A DNA stretch of 64,000 bases from Solirubrobacter sp963798325. Its GTDB lineage: Bacteria > Actinomycetota > Thermoleophilia > Solirubrobacterales > Solirubrobacteraceae. The notes beneath the pieces were generated by a model. It had not been told where the DNA came from. It worked only from the letters and a program-made list of their open reading frames with translations, and did no database searches. The DNA is taken from positions 372,001 through 436,000 of the forward strand of contig CAWCSS010000003.1 of assembly GCA_963798325.1 (NCBI GenBank), in the 5' to 3' direction. The first letter of the stretch is position 1, and every line of letters begins with the position of its first letter. Shown piece by piece: positions 43,033 to 51,309 of the stretch. The translations under genes were made by a program, and so were the position numbers.

Positions 43033-43635
43033 CTATCTCGAGGCGACTGGACGCAGGCGCAGGTTCGCGTGGTGCTCGAGGGTCTCGGTGATCGCTCGTT
43101 CCGCCTGGGCCAAGGCGCGTGGCGAGGCGTCGGGGGCGTCGGCGAGCGGGCGGCCGAGGGCGGCGACCATGTAGGCGTGGGCTTCCTCGTCGAGATGGAA
43201 GGAGCTGGCCTCGCAGGCGCCGCAGACGACGCCGCCGGCCGCGCCGGAGAAGCCGACGAGGTGGTCGCGCTCGCCGCAGGAGGCGCAGCCGGCGAGATGC
43301 GGTGCGAAGCCGGCGGCGAGCAGGAGCTTCAGGCGGAACGCGAGGGCGTTGGCACGGCCGGCGAGGGCCGGGTCGCGCTCGATCAAGGCGAGCTCGTTGG
43401 CGAGCAGGTGGTAGACGCCGGTGTGAGGGTCGCCGTCATCGAAGATACGCGCGACGGCCTCGCAGGCGCGCGCGGCCGTGTCGAGCGCTCCGGCGTGCTC
43501 GCGCAGGCGTGGGTGCGCGGCGAGCGTCTCGACCGAGGTGACCGTGAGCAGGTCGCTGCGGCCCTCGTAGAGCACGAGGTCCAGGCGGAAGTACGGCTCG
43601 AGGCGGCCACCGAAGCGTGACTTCGCTTTGCGCAC
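43033..43635 (-). CDS. recO: DNA repair protein RecO (5' end unclear)
   Basis: The visible frame from GTG 43633-43635 gives 200 aa with SRFGGRLEPYFRLDLVLYEG (end of the OB fold) and the RecO zinc motif CASCGERDHLVGF plus VVCGACEAS. The frame stays open upstream and clearly encodes the missing OB-fold start (TEGIVLRSLRYGEADRILHL, then RGRVSAIAKG), so the true gene reaches about 43745. No ATG, GTG or TTG exists there, however; the codon at the expected start is GTA. A point change or base error in the start codon is likely. RecO loads RecA with RecR. Confidence 0.85.
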   Translation of the reverse strand: MRKAKSRFGGRLEPYFRLDLVLYEGRSDLLTVTSVETLAAHPRLREHAGALDTAARACEAVARIFDDGDPHTGVYHLLANELALIERDPALAGRANALAFRLKLLLAAGFAPHLAGCASCGERDHLVGFSGAAGGVVCGACEASSFHLDEEAHAYMVAALGRPLADAPDASPRALAQAERAITETLEHHANLRLRPVASR

Positions 43636-43737
43636 CCCTTTCGCGATGGCGCTAACCCGCCCGCGCGTGGGGGTATACAGATGCAGAATGCGGTCCGCTT
43701 CGCCGTACCGGAGCGAGCGCAGAACGATTCCTTCGGT

Positions 43738-43766
43738 TTTTACCGATCCGGATATCGCACTATACT
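43738..43766 (+). promoter_or_regulatory. Promoter for a leaderless glutaredoxin mRNA
   Basis: TTTTAC at 43738-43743 and TATACT at 43761-43766 are separated by 17 bases, a good -35/-10 pair in otherwise GC-rich DNA. The -10 ends only ten bases before the ATG at 43777, so transcription would begin at or next to the start codon and the mRNA would be leaderless. No Shine-Dalgarno sequence is present. It overlaps the 5' end of divergent recO. Confidence 0.6.
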
Positions 43767-43776
43767 TTCTGAAGCC

Positions 43777-44034
43777 ATGAGCCAGATCATCGTCTATACG
43801 ACCGAGCCCTGCGGCTATTGCCGTGTCGCCAAAGCCCTCCTCGCCAAGCGAGGCGTCCAGTACGAGGAGATCAACCTCGCCAAGGATCCGGAGGGTCGCG
43901 CAGAGCTCGTGCGCCTGACGGGCATGATGACGTTCCCCCAGGTCGTAATCGACGGCAAGAGCATCGGCGGCTACCAGGAGCTCGTGGCGTTCGACCGCTC
44001 CGGCGGCCTCGCGGAGTTCGCGACCGCCGCTTGA
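43777..44034 (+). CDS. Glutaredoxin
   Basis: The 85-aa protein has a thioredoxin-fold glutaredoxin with active site TTEPCGYCRVAKALLAKRGV, the TFPQVVIDGKSIGGYQEL cis-Pro and GG motifs, and the usual length. It would reduce disulfides or glutathione/mycothiol-type mixed disulfides in the cytoplasm; the CGYC centre is of the dithiol kind. It is preceded by a promoter consistent with leaderless translation and overlaps the next small gene by four bases (TTGA). Confidence 0.93.
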   Translation: MSQIIVYTTEPCGYCRVAKALLAKRGVQYEEINLAKDPEGRAELVRLTGMMTFPQVVIDGKSIGGYQELVAFDRSGGLAEFATAA

Positions 44035-44360
44035 GACCGCTCCCCGGGCCGACGCGGATCGTCCGCTCCGGCAACCCCGGAGCGCTGATCTCCGAGTTGC
44101 TCGACCTGCTCGTCGCCCACGAGGACGCGTGGCGCACCGACGTCCGCGACCTCATGGTGGTCCTCGCTCCCTACCACGACACCGCGCGCCGACTCGACGT
44201 CGCGCCGGGCGAGATCTTCGAGACCGCCGCGTCCGGCGGGCCGACCTCGATCGCCGACCTCGTGCGAGCCTTCGGGCACCGCGACGACATCCAGCCGGAC
44301 AAGTTCGGGTTCCGGGTCGTGGACACGCCCGAGGGCCCCGAGTACTTCTCCACGTTGTAG
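44031..44360 (+). CDS. Hypothetical protein coupled to glutaredoxin
   Basis: The 109-aa protein is unrecognised. The TTG at 44031 overlaps the glutaredoxin stop. It looks soluble and mixed helical (LISELLDLLVAHEDAWRTDV, DVAPGEIFETAASGGP) and ends EYFSTL. There are no cysteines, so it is not itself a thiol protein. The tight overlap suggests joint expression and perhaps a partner or target role for the glutaredoxin. Confidence 0.55.
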   Translation: MRPLPGPTRIVRSGNPGALISELLDLLVAHEDAWRTDVRDLMVVLAPYHDTARRLDVAPGEIFETAASGGPTSIADLVRAFGHRDDIQPDKFGFRVVDTPEGPEYFSTL

Positions 44361-44617
44361 AGGCGCGGCGCGGCGTGGCGCGCGGTGCGGACCGCCGGCG
44401 CGCGGCGCGGACTGGGCACGGCGCGCGCGGCACGGACCGGGCGTCGGGTTTCGCGCCTATTTGAGGGAAAGTCGACGCTCGGGTTGCCGCCGGGCGGCAC
44501 CGCCCCAAGGCCGGTCCGGGGAGCGCCAATCAAGCCCCGGGAAGGTACGCGATTCGCCCGACGACCTCGGCGATCGCCGCTCGCGCGCCACGGGTCGTCC
44601 GCGCGTTTGACGAATTC

Positions 44618-44646
44618 TTCTGCACCGCAGAATCTGGGTTCTGCAA
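44618..44646. repeat. Degenerate copy of the GCAGAATC-GATTCTGC palindrome
   Basis: CTGCACCGCAGAATCTGGG is followed by TTCTGCA, giving an inverted GCAGAA/TTCTGC pair around a short spacer. It shares TGCACCGC and GCAGAATC with the perfect palindrome at 6540-6571. Confidence 0.5.
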
Positions 44647-44779
44647 CTGGAGGACGAACCGCCCTAGCACGCGGCATCCATCGCGGCCGCGCACGTCGTG
44701 CCACGCCGAGTCGACGCCGCGCCTGGTCCACGCCGTCCACGTCGCGCGGCGCGAGTTGAGTTGGCGGACGATCGCAGCA

Positions 44780-44809
44780 CTGCAGAATTCGGATTCCGCG
44801 GTGCAGAAC
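44780..44809. repeat. Second degenerate copy of the GCAGAATC-GATTCTGC palindrome
   Basis: CTGCAGAATTCGGATTCCGC is followed by GGTGCAGAAC. It keeps TGCAGAAT-CGGATTC in the centre and the GCGGTGCAGAA block that also flanks the perfect copy at 6540-6571. Confidence 0.5.
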
Positions 44810-44934
44810 AATTCGGACCTTTCGTCGATGGCATGCCATTCGCGCGAGGCTGCTATCGGCGCTCTGCGCAGCGACGGAGGACGGCGCGCGGTGGGAGGGT
44901 GAGACAAGACTCGCCGGCGGAACACGCCTGGCGT

Positions 44935-45041
44935 GAAGCACATGCCGGGGCGAAGCACATGCCGGGGCGAAGCACATGCCGGGGCGAAGCACACACCGGC
45001 GCGAAGCACACACCGGCGCGAAGCGCGCGCCGGGGCGAAGC
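44935..45041. repeat. Tandem array of 17-bp repeats (about six units)
   Basis: The unit GAAGCACATGCCGGGGC is repeated three times exactly (44935-44985), then twice as GAAGCACACACCGGCGC, once as GAAGCGCGCGCCGGGGC, and a partial unit follows. Seventeen is not a multiple of three, so the array is not coding. It lies 22 bases beyond the mutM stop. Confidence 0.9.
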
Positions 45042-45062
45042 CGCACGCGGAAACGCGTGCCG

Positions 45063-45902
45063 TCAGCGGGGCGTGCGGCGCACGCGCGGGCGCGGCTGGC
45101 AGTGCTCGCACACGTAGGTGCCGCGGCCGGCGACGCGGAGTTTGCGGATCGCGCGGCCGCAGTTGGGGCAGGGCTCGTGTTCGCGGGTGTGGACGAGAAA
45201 GCGGTCCTGGAAGGTTCCGCTGACGCCGTAGGGGTCGCGGAAGTCGTCGATCGTCGCGCCTTTGTGCTCGAGGCCGAGCAGGAGGGACTCGACGACGCCG
45301 TCGCGGATCGCTTCGCACTGGGCCTTGGTGAGCTTGTTGGCCGGGCGCAGCGGATGGACGCGGGCGCGGAACAGGGCTTCGTCGGCGTAGATGTTTCCGA
45401 CCCCGGCGACGCGCTTCTGATCGAGAAGGAACGCCTTTACGGGTGCGCGGGAGGTGCGGGTGAGGGCGAAGAGGTGCTCGCCGGTGAAGTCCTGTTCGAG
45501 CGGTTCGACGCCGAGGCGGGCGTCAAAGAACGCATCGAGCGCGTCGGGGCCGATGGCGAGTTCGCCGGTGCCGAAGCGGCGTGGATCGTCGAAGAGCAGG
45601 GTGTGGTCGCCGAGGTCGAAGCGCACCCGGGTGTGGCGCGAGCCGTCTGGGTCGAGCAGCAGCGTTCCCGTCATGCGCAGGTGCATGAGCAGGTAGACGT
45701 CCTCGCTGAGTTCCCAGACGAGGTACTTGCCGCGGCGGCCGAGGCGTTCTACGCGCCGGCCCTGGATCGCGTGCTCGAGTTCGGTGGGCGCGAGCGGGCG
45801 CGACCAGCGCTCGTCGAGCACGTCCACCGCCTCCAGGGTGCGCCCCTCGACGTGGGGCGCCAGGTGGCGGCGGATCGTCTCGACTTCAGGCAGTTCGGGC
45901 AT
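45063..45902 (-). CDS. mutM: Formamidopyrimidine-DNA glycosylase
   Basis: The 279-aa base-excision repair enzyme removes oxidised purines such as 8-oxoguanine and nicks the strand. It begins MPELPEVETIRRHLAPHV with the catalytic Pro2-Glu3. It also contains KAFLLDQKRVAGVGNIYADE (helix-two-turn-helix) and the C-terminal zinc finger CPNCGRAIRKLRV...CEHCQPR. Because Pro2 must be N-terminal after Met removal, the ATG at 45900-45902 is the only sensible start, although the frame is open upstream through an 18-bp repeat. It is flanked on both sides by tandem repeats. Confidence 0.95.
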   Translation of the reverse strand: MPELPEVETIRRHLAPHVEGRTLEAVDVLDERWSRPLAPTELEHAIQGRRVERLGRRGKYLVWELSEDVYLLMHLRMTGTLLLDPDGSRHTRVRFDLGDHTLLFDDPRRFGTGELAIGPDALDAFFDARLGVEPLEQDFTGEHLFALTRTSRAPVKAFLLDQKRVAGVGNIYADEALFRARVHPLRPANKLTKAQCEAIRDGVVESLLLGLEHKGATIDDFRDPYGVSGTFQDRFLVHTREHEPCPNCGRAIRKLRVAGRGTYVCEHCQPRPRVRRTPR

Positions 45903-45939
45903 CGCGCCCGGGCAGGCTAGTAGGTGCGATCGCCGGCGG

Positions 45940-46100
45940 AGGCGCCCGTCGCGGCGCAGACGCCCGTCGCGGCGCAGACGCCCGTCGCGGCGCAGACGCA
46001 CGTCGCGGCGGACGCCCGTCACGGCGCAGACGCCGTCACCGCGGAGGCGCGCGTCGCGGCGCAGACGCACGTCGCGGCGCATACGCCCGTCACGGCGGCG
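45940..46100. repeat. Tandem array of 18-bp repeats upstream of mutM
   Basis: The unit GCGCAGACGCCCGTCGCG, with variants (CACGTCGCG, CCCGTCACG), recurs about eight times between the mutM start and the end of the next gene. On the minus strand it would read as RRDGRL in frame with mutM, but that extension is incompatible with MutM chemistry. It probably overlaps the mutM promoter region. Confidence 0.85.
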
Positions 46101-46106
46101 CCGGCG

Positions 46107-47423
46107 TCAGTAGACGGAGTTCGAGCGGGCGTAGGCCTTGATGTCGTCCTCGACGGAGCTCAGGGAGGTGTGGAGCGTCTTGCGCATCACGCGGTCGGTG
46201 AGCTTGCGGCCCGGCTTGCCCTTGATCTTCTCGCTGTTGAAGCCTGAGTAGAGGCGCAAGAGGGACTTGGCACCGCCGTGCTTGGCGGCGATCGCGTAGG
46301 CGGCCGCGGACGCGTAGGAGTAGGCGAAGCTGAGCGGGATCGGCGACATGCTGTCGAGCGCGGTGGGCTTGGCCAGGCGGGTGAGCGAGAGGACGTTCTC
46401 GGTCGCCTTCTGCTTGGACTGGTCCTTGAGCTGGGCGCCGCTGAGGATCGCGCCGGCGTCGCCTGAGCGCTTGTCGCCCGAGGCGTACATGGCGATGCCC
46501 TCCGACAGCCACGGCGGGACGCGGCCGCCGCTGCGCTTGACCAGCGCGGCGTGGGTGAGCTCGTGGGCGATGACCATCCGGCGTTCCTTGACGGGGCGGT
46601 TGCCGTAGGAGCGCCAGAGGACGAACACGCGCTGGGCGCGCACGGCGTCGACCTTTCGGGCGGGGCCGCGCAGGTAGACCTTGGCCTCGGCCACGGCAGT
46701 GAGCGCCTTGATCGTGCGGATGTCCTGGGTCAGGGCCTTGGTGTCGGTGCTCGTGCGGGCGACGATGACGAGGATGCGATCGGGCGGCTTGATGCCCGGA
46801 AGCGCGTTCTTCATCTTCGAGCGGCCCTTCTCGAGATCGGTCATGAGGCTGCCGACCTTCAGGTTCTTGGGCGCGAGGGCGAGGAAGTGGCGGCTCGTGC
46901 GGACCTTGTAGGTCGCGTACTCCCACGGCGCGAGCTCGCCGTAGGTGGGCTTGTCGTTCTGGACGCGCCAGCCCTGCGGGGTACGCACGACCGTCAGCCG
47001 GGAGCGCTTGACGAACTCGGTCGACAGGCCCTCGAAGGAGTAGGTCATCTCGACGCGGATCGTGCCGCGGTCACCGTCGACCTCGGTGGCGCCCGCGTAG
47101 AGCTTCGCGTCGTTGATCGGCAGCGCCTTGGCGCGTTCGATCGCGCCCTTGTCCTTCTTCGCCTGGGCTCCCGTGGAAGTGTTCAGGAAGCCTTCCGTAT
47201 CGCCCTCTTCCAGCGCGTATGCGCGGTCGTTGAGCAGGCGGGTCAGCTTCTCGGTATCCGTCGGGGCCTTCGTCGCCACGGGCTTGGGCGTCTTGCTCCC
47301 AGCTTGCACGGTCTTCGCCGACGCGGGCGGTGTGTCGTCCGCGCTGCCGCCGCCGCAGGCGGTCATCAGGATTGCCGTGGCGGTGAGGGCCGCCAAGCGA
47401 GTGCCATCGAACAGTGAAGCCAC
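46107..47423 (-). CDS. Lipoprotein with zinc metallopeptidase (HELTH) motif
   Basis: The 438-aa exported lipoprotein has a signal sequence ending in the lipobox LMTACGGG. A Thr/Pro/Lys-rich tether follows, then a small cystatin/NTF2-like region (about 60-150: LTRLLNDRAYALEEGDTEGF). The C-terminal domain carries the gluzincin-type motif VIAHELTHAALVKRSGG and the downstream glutamate helix PPWLSEGIAMYASGD, as in secreted peptidase-MA-type proteins. A zinc peptidase on the outer face of the membrane is likely; the substrate is unknown. The GTG at 47421-47423 is the only start giving a proper signal peptide. Confidence 0.82.
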   Translation of the reverse strand: MASLFDGTRLAALTATAILMTACGGGSADDTPPASAKTVQAGSKTPKPVATKAPTDTEKLTRLLNDRAYALEEGDTEGFLNTSTGAQAKKDKGAIERAKALPINDAKLYAGATEVDGDRGTIRVEMTYSFEGLSTEFVKRSRLTVVRTPQGWRVQNDKPTYGELAPWEYATYKVRTSRHFLALAPKNLKVGSLMTDLEKGRSKMKNALPGIKPPDRILVIVARTSTDTKALTQDIRTIKALTAVAEAKVYLRGPARKVDAVRAQRVFVLWRSYGNRPVKERRMVIAHELTHAALVKRSGGRVPPWLSEGIAMYASGDKRSGDAGAILSGAQLKDQSKQKATENVLSLTRLAKPTALDSMSPIPLSFAYSYASAAAYAIAAKHGGAKSLLRLYSGFNSEKIKGKPGRKLTDRVMRKTLHTSLSSVEDDIKAYARSNSVY

Positions 47424-47483
47424 AGTGAGCGGATTCCCGGGAATCGGAGAGTTCAGACCACCGTCAGACGTGAATTCGGTGGT

Positions 47484-48635
47484 TTAGACGAACGGGGTGC
47501 CAGGAAGCGTCGTCTCGCCACCCGTGAGCCAGTGGTGAACGGAGGCGCCGACGTCCGCAAACGGACCATCGTGGCGCCGGCCGTCATGACCCTCGAAGCG
47601 GGCGAGCAGCGGGACGTGCTCGCGGGTGTGGTCGGTGCCCGGGGTCGTCGGGTCGCAGCCGTGGTCGGCGGTGATGATCAACAGATCGCGCGCCGGGTCG
47701 AGGCGGGCGAGCCACTCCCCCACCTGCGCGTCGATCGCCTTCAGCGCCCCGTGGTAGCCCGGAACGTCGTTGCGGTGGCCGTACACCTGGTCGGTCTCGA
47801 CGAGGTTGGTGAAGACGAAGCCGGTCTCGAGGCTGTCGATCAGCTCAGTCGTCGCCTGCAGCGCGGCCGCGTTCGTGGGGCCCTTGTGCTGGACGTCGAC
47901 ACCGACGCTGTCGAAGACCTGGCCGATCTTGCCGACGGTGTGGACCGGCATCCCGGCGGCCTGCAGTTCCTGCATGTAGGAGCGCCCAGGCGGCGGCAGC
48001 GCGATGTCCTTGCGGCCGTCGGTGCGCACGAACGACCCCGGCTCGCCGCGGAACGGCCGCGCGATCACGCGGCCGACGGCGTGCTCGCCGGTCATGATCT
48101 CGCGCGCCGCGGCGCAGATCGAGTACAGCTCGTCGATCGGGACCTCGGTCGTGTGGGCGGCGATCTGCAGCACCGAATCGGCCGACGTGTAGACGATCAG
48201 GTTGCCGGTGCGCAGGTGCTCGGCGCCGAAGTCGTCGATCACCGCCGTGCCGCTGTAGGGGCGGTTGCAGAGGATGCCGCGGCCGCTGGCGTCCCGGAGC
48301 TGCTCGATCACGTCGTCGGGAAAGCCGTCGGGGTAGGTTCGCAGCGGCTTGGGCGTGACCACGCCCATCAGCTCCCAGTGGCCGGTGATCGTGTCCTTGC
48401 CCGGCCCGAGCGGGTGCAGGCGGCCGTGGACGACGCGCTGTGCCGACGGCGGGACGCCGACGAGCGGGAGGATGTCCCCGAGCCCGAGCTCCTGCAGCAC
48501 CGGGAGATCGAGGCCGCCCGCCGCCTCGGAGAGGTGCTGGAGGGTGTTGGTGCCCTCGTCGCCGTAGTCGGCGGCGTCCGGCAGCGCCCCGGCGCCGCAG
48601 GCATCGATGACGATCACGAAGGCCCGTTTGCTCAC
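47484..48635 (-). CDS. deoB: Phosphopentomutase
   Basis: The 383-aa metalloenzyme of the alkaline phosphatase superfamily interconverts (deoxy)ribose 1- and 5-phosphate in nucleoside salvage. Metal and substrate motifs: VIVIDACGAGALPDAADYGD at the start, GKDTITGHWELMG, YTSADSVLQIAAHTTEVP, FTNLVETDQVYGHRND and ITADHGCDPTTPGTDHTREH. Full length. It is transcribed in the same direction as xerD, which ends 26 bases upstream. Confidence 0.95.
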   Translation of the reverse strand: MSKRAFVIVIDACGAGALPDAADYGDEGTNTLQHLSEAAGGLDLPVLQELGLGDILPLVGVPPSAQRVVHGRLHPLGPGKDTITGHWELMGVVTPKPLRTYPDGFPDDVIEQLRDASGRGILCNRPYSGTAVIDDFGAEHLRTGNLIVYTSADSVLQIAAHTTEVPIDELYSICAAAREIMTGEHAVGRVIARPFRGEPGSFVRTDGRKDIALPPPGRSYMQELQAAGMPVHTVGKIGQVFDSVGVDVQHKGPTNAAALQATTELIDSLETGFVFTNLVETDQVYGHRNDVPGYHGALKAIDAQVGEWLARLDPARDLLIITADHGCDPTTPGTDHTREHVPLLARFEGHDGRRHDGPFADVGASVHHWLTGGETTLPGTPFV

Positions 48636-48660
48636 GGGACGCGATTCTGGCAGCCGTGGC

Positions 48661-49612
48661 TCAGCGCAGCTTCGCCCGCGGGTGCGCGTCGAAGTAGACG
48701 TCGCGCAGCCGGTCGGCCGAGAGGTGGGTGTAGAGCTGCGTGGTGGCGATGTCGGCGTGGCCGAGCATCTCCTGCAGCGAGCGCAGGTCGCAGCCGCCCG
48801 CGAGCAGGTGCGTCGCGAAGGTGTGCCGGAGCGTGTGCGGGCTCATGCGCTCGGCCAGGCCGGCGGTGGCCGCGTGGCGCTGGACGATCTTGTAGAGGCC
48901 TTGGCGGGTCAGGCCCGATCCGCGGTGGTTGACGAACAGGCGCGACTCGAAGCGGTCCCCGACCAGCCTCGGGCGGCCCTTGGCCAGGTAGGCGTTGACC
49001 GCGCGGGTGGCGGCGGAGCCGACCGGGACGATCCGCTCCTTGGAGCCCTTGCCGCGGGCGCGCAGGATGCCGATCTCGAGGTCGATGTCGCCGGCCTCGA
49101 GCTCGATCGCCTCCGAGGCACGCAGGCCGCACGCGTACATCAACTCCAGCAGTGCGCGGTCACGCAGCGCGGCGGGCTCGGTCCCCCGGGGCTGATCGAG
49201 GAGCTTCGCGACCTCGTCACGGCTCAGGACGTGCGGCAGCCGGCGGCTCTGCTTGGGGGCGCTCAGGTTGGCGGTCGGGTCGGTCTCGAGCGTCCCCTGG
49301 CGACGCAGGTGACGGTAGAAGGAGCGCAGGCACGCGACCTTGCGCTGCAAGCGTCGCCGGCGCGACGGGGGGCTTCTCGCCGTCGCCCGCGGCGAGGCTC
49401 GAGACGAACCCCGCGAGGTCGCTGTGGGACACGGCCAGCGCGTCCCGCCCGTGGAGGTAGACGCCGAACTGCAGCAGGTCGCTGCGATACGCCTCGAGCG
49501 TGTTACGCGACAGGCCGCGTTCGAACTCGAGGTAGGCCAGGAAGTCGAGCACGAGGTGCTCGAACGGCTGGCTGGACACGCGCGCAGTGAGGGGAGCGTC
49601 GACGACGGGCAT
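48661..49612 (-). CDS. xerD: Tyrosine recombinase XerD (one frameshift in this sequence)
   Basis: XerD resolves chromosome dimers at dif with XerC. The N-terminal core-binding domain (HLVLDFLAYLEFERGLSRNT) reads from the ATG at 49610. After about 49350 the frame changes by one base, and the rest (RKVACLRSFYRHLRRQG onward) continues to 48661. The catalytic set is complete: ACGLRASEAIEL (Arg), GKGSKERIVPVG (Lys), SPHTLRHTFATHL (His-x-x-Arg), LGHADIATTQLYTHL (His and Tyr). A single extra base in GCGTCGCC-type sequence explains the break. Genomic context matches the actinobacterial tlyA-to-xerD run, so the gene is probably functional and the indel an error. Confidence 0.87.
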
Positions 49613-49669
49613 CGGTCAATCCCTTCGCGGTTCGCAAGTGAACCCCTTTGGAGTGCAACGGGTCGTGCG

Positions 49670-50206
49670 TCAGGCCTGGCGCAGCCGCAGGCGGCACAGC
49701 GCGACGAGGGTCTTGGAGTCCATGTTGGTGGCGAGCAACTCCTCGATGGCGGACACCGGGACCAGCTCGATGTCGATCCGCTCGTTCTCCTCGACCTCGG
49801 GACGCTCGTCGACGTCCGAGATGCCGGTGGCGAGGAACAGGTGGATCTCCTCGTTGGTGAAGCCGGGCGAGGTGTAGAAGGAGCCGAGCGACTCCCAGTG
49901 CTCGGCCCGCTTGCCGATCTCCTCGGCGAGCTCGCGCTTGGCGGTGTCGAGCGGGTCCTCCCCCACCTCGTCGAGCTTGCCGGCCACGATCTCGAGCAGA
50001 TCGGGCACGCCGACAGCCTCGCGGGGCTGGCGCACAAGCCACAGCTGGTCGCCGTCGAGGACCACCACCCCGACGGCTCCGGGGTGTGTGACGAGTTCGC
50101 GCTCGGCGAGTTCGCCGTCCTCGTGGCGGAACGTCCCCCGCTCCACGCCGAAGAACTTGCCGTCAAAAATGGTTTGTGTGTCGATTCGCTCGAATTTGGA
50201 GCTCAT
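49670..50206 (-). CDS. Nudix hydrolase, ADP-ribose pyrophosphatase type
   Basis: The 178-aa enzyme has the Nudix box GKLDEVGEDPLDTAKRELAEEIGKR (read as G-x6-E-x7-RE-x2-EE-x-G, shown here in full for its spacing only up to the catalytic REL-EE core) and the ADPRase-type upstream strand VGVVVLDGDQLWLVRQPRE. It would hydrolyse ADP-ribose or similar. The ATG at 50204-50206 overlaps the peptidase stop (ATGA). The first codons are AT-rich, as often seen at translation starts. The mycobacterial equivalent also lies between pyrG and xerD. Confidence 0.88.
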   Translation of the reverse strand: MSSKFERIDTQTIFDGKFFGVERGTFRHEDGELAERELVTHPGAVGVVVLDGDQLWLVRQPREAVGVPDLLEIVAGKLDEVGEDPLDTAKRELAEEIGKRAEHWESLGSFYTSPGFTNEEIHLFLATGISDVDERPEVEENERIDIELVPVSAIEELLATNMDSKTLVALCRLRLRQA

Positions 50207-51309
50207 GCGATGGCGGCCTCGTCGAGGAGGGTCAGGGTGATGTCGAGCATGGTCTCCAGGGCGTAGGAGGTCACTCGCTCGGTGGGCTCGTGGTTGTGCT
50301 CGGTCCCGTTGGCGACGTTCACACACGGGATCCCGGCAGCCTCGAACACGTTTGCGTCCGAGGCTCCGCCCGTGGCGATCCGCTTGGGCTCATAGCCGTG
50401 CGCGCGCAGGGCGGCCTCGGCGGCGACGACGGCCGGCGAGGACGGTTTCTGGCGGTAGCCGGTGACCTGCTTCTCGGTGATGACGTCGACGTCACACTCG
50501 CCGTGGCCGGCACCGTCCTGCAGGGCGTCGATCATCGTTGCCAGCACGTCCTCCGCCTTATCGGCGTCCAGCGAGCGGACCTCGGCCAGCAGGCGCGCGC
50601 GCTCGGGGACGACGTTGGTGGATTCGACGCCACCGAGGAAGTAGCCGAGATTGGCGGTCGTTTCCTTGTCGATCCGGCCGTGGGGCAGGTGCGCCGCGGC
50701 GTGCACGGCGGCGAGGATGGCGGAGCGACCCTCCTCGGGGCGGAGCCCGGCGTGGGCGGATTTCCCGTGGAAGTGGGCTTCGACGCGGTAGAGCGTCGGA
50801 GAGGCCGTCACGACCTCGCCGATCGCCGTCGCATGGTCGAACACGTAGCCGAACTGAGACGACAGCTTCTTGGTGTCGAAGCGCTTGGCGCCGAGCAGCC
50901 CGACCTCCTCGCCGGTGGTGAAGACGAGCTCGAGACCCAGCGGCGAGCCCTCGATGCTGCACCGGCGGGCGATCTCCAACAGGACCGCGACCGCGGCCTT
51001 GTTGTCCGCGCCGAGGATGCCGTCGTTGGCGTTGACCCAGGCGCCGTCGTCGAGCACCGGGTCGACGGGTGCGGCGGCGGGCACGGTGTCCAGGTGGGCG
51101 CACAGCAAGAGCGTGCGGTCGCCGCGGCCGCGGACGCGGGAAAGCAGGTTGCCTGCGTCGTCGGCCTCGACCGAGAGGCCCATCGCGTGCAGCTCGTCGG
51201 TGACGCGCTCCGCACACGCCGCCTCGTCCCCGGACGGGCTGAGGATGCGGCAGAGATCGGCGAACGTGTCGTTGAGCCGCGCGCGCTCGGCTTCGCTGGC
51301 CGGCCTCAC
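50203..51309 (-). CDS. M20 family metallopeptidase (peptidase T-like)
   Basis: The 368-aa protein has the M20 metal-binding pattern: LLLCAHLDTVPAAAPVDPVL, NANDGILGADNKAAVAVLLE, the catalytic Glu pair LVFTTGEEVGLLGAKRF, and the late GGASDANVFEAAG with NVANGTEHNHEPTE. The dimerisation lid contains the expected EAHFHGKSAHAG. It removes N-terminal residues from small peptides or hydrolyses related amides. The GTG start overlaps the stop of the upstream Ala/Pro-rich frame (GTGA) and the end overlaps the Nudix ATG. Confidence 0.88.
   Translation of the reverse strand: MRPASEAERARLNDTFADLCRILSPSGDEAACAERVTDELHAMGLSVEADDAGNLLSRVRGRGDRTLLLCAHLDTVPAAAPVDPVLDDGAWVNANDGILGADNKAAVAVLLEIARRCSIEGSPLGLELVFTTGEEVGLLGAKRFDTKKLSSQFGYVFDHATAIGEVVTASPTLYRVEAHFHGKSAHAGLRPEEGRSAILAAVHAAAHLPHGRIDKETTANLGYFLGGVESTNVVPERARLLAEVRSLDADKAEDVLATMIDALQDGAGHGECDVDVITEKQVTGYRQKPSSPAVVAAEAALRAHGYEPKRIATGGASDANVFEAAGIPCVNVANGTEHNHEPTERVTSYALETMLDITLTLLDEAAIA

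Larger units (their letters stand above)
44361..45062. other. Gene-free, repeat-rich stretch between the glutaredoxin unit and mutM
   Basis: About 700 bases have no credible gene. The left part is Arg-codon-like GC-rich sequence. In the middle are two imperfect copies of the GCAGAATC/GATTCTGC palindrome, and at the right end an array of 17-bp tandem repeats abuts the mutM stop codon. The spread of stop codons and the lack of ribosome binding sites argue against coding. Confidence 0.6.

Noticed and set aside
44935..45041. CRISPR array
   Set aside because: The 17-bp units are directly adjacent with no spacers, and no cas genes are near.
45903..46082. In-frame N-terminal extension of MutM made of RRDGRL repeats
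   Set aside because: MutM needs its proline directly after the initiator Met as the catalytic nucleophile, so an Arg-rich extension would inactivate it. The repeats are better seen as untranslated.
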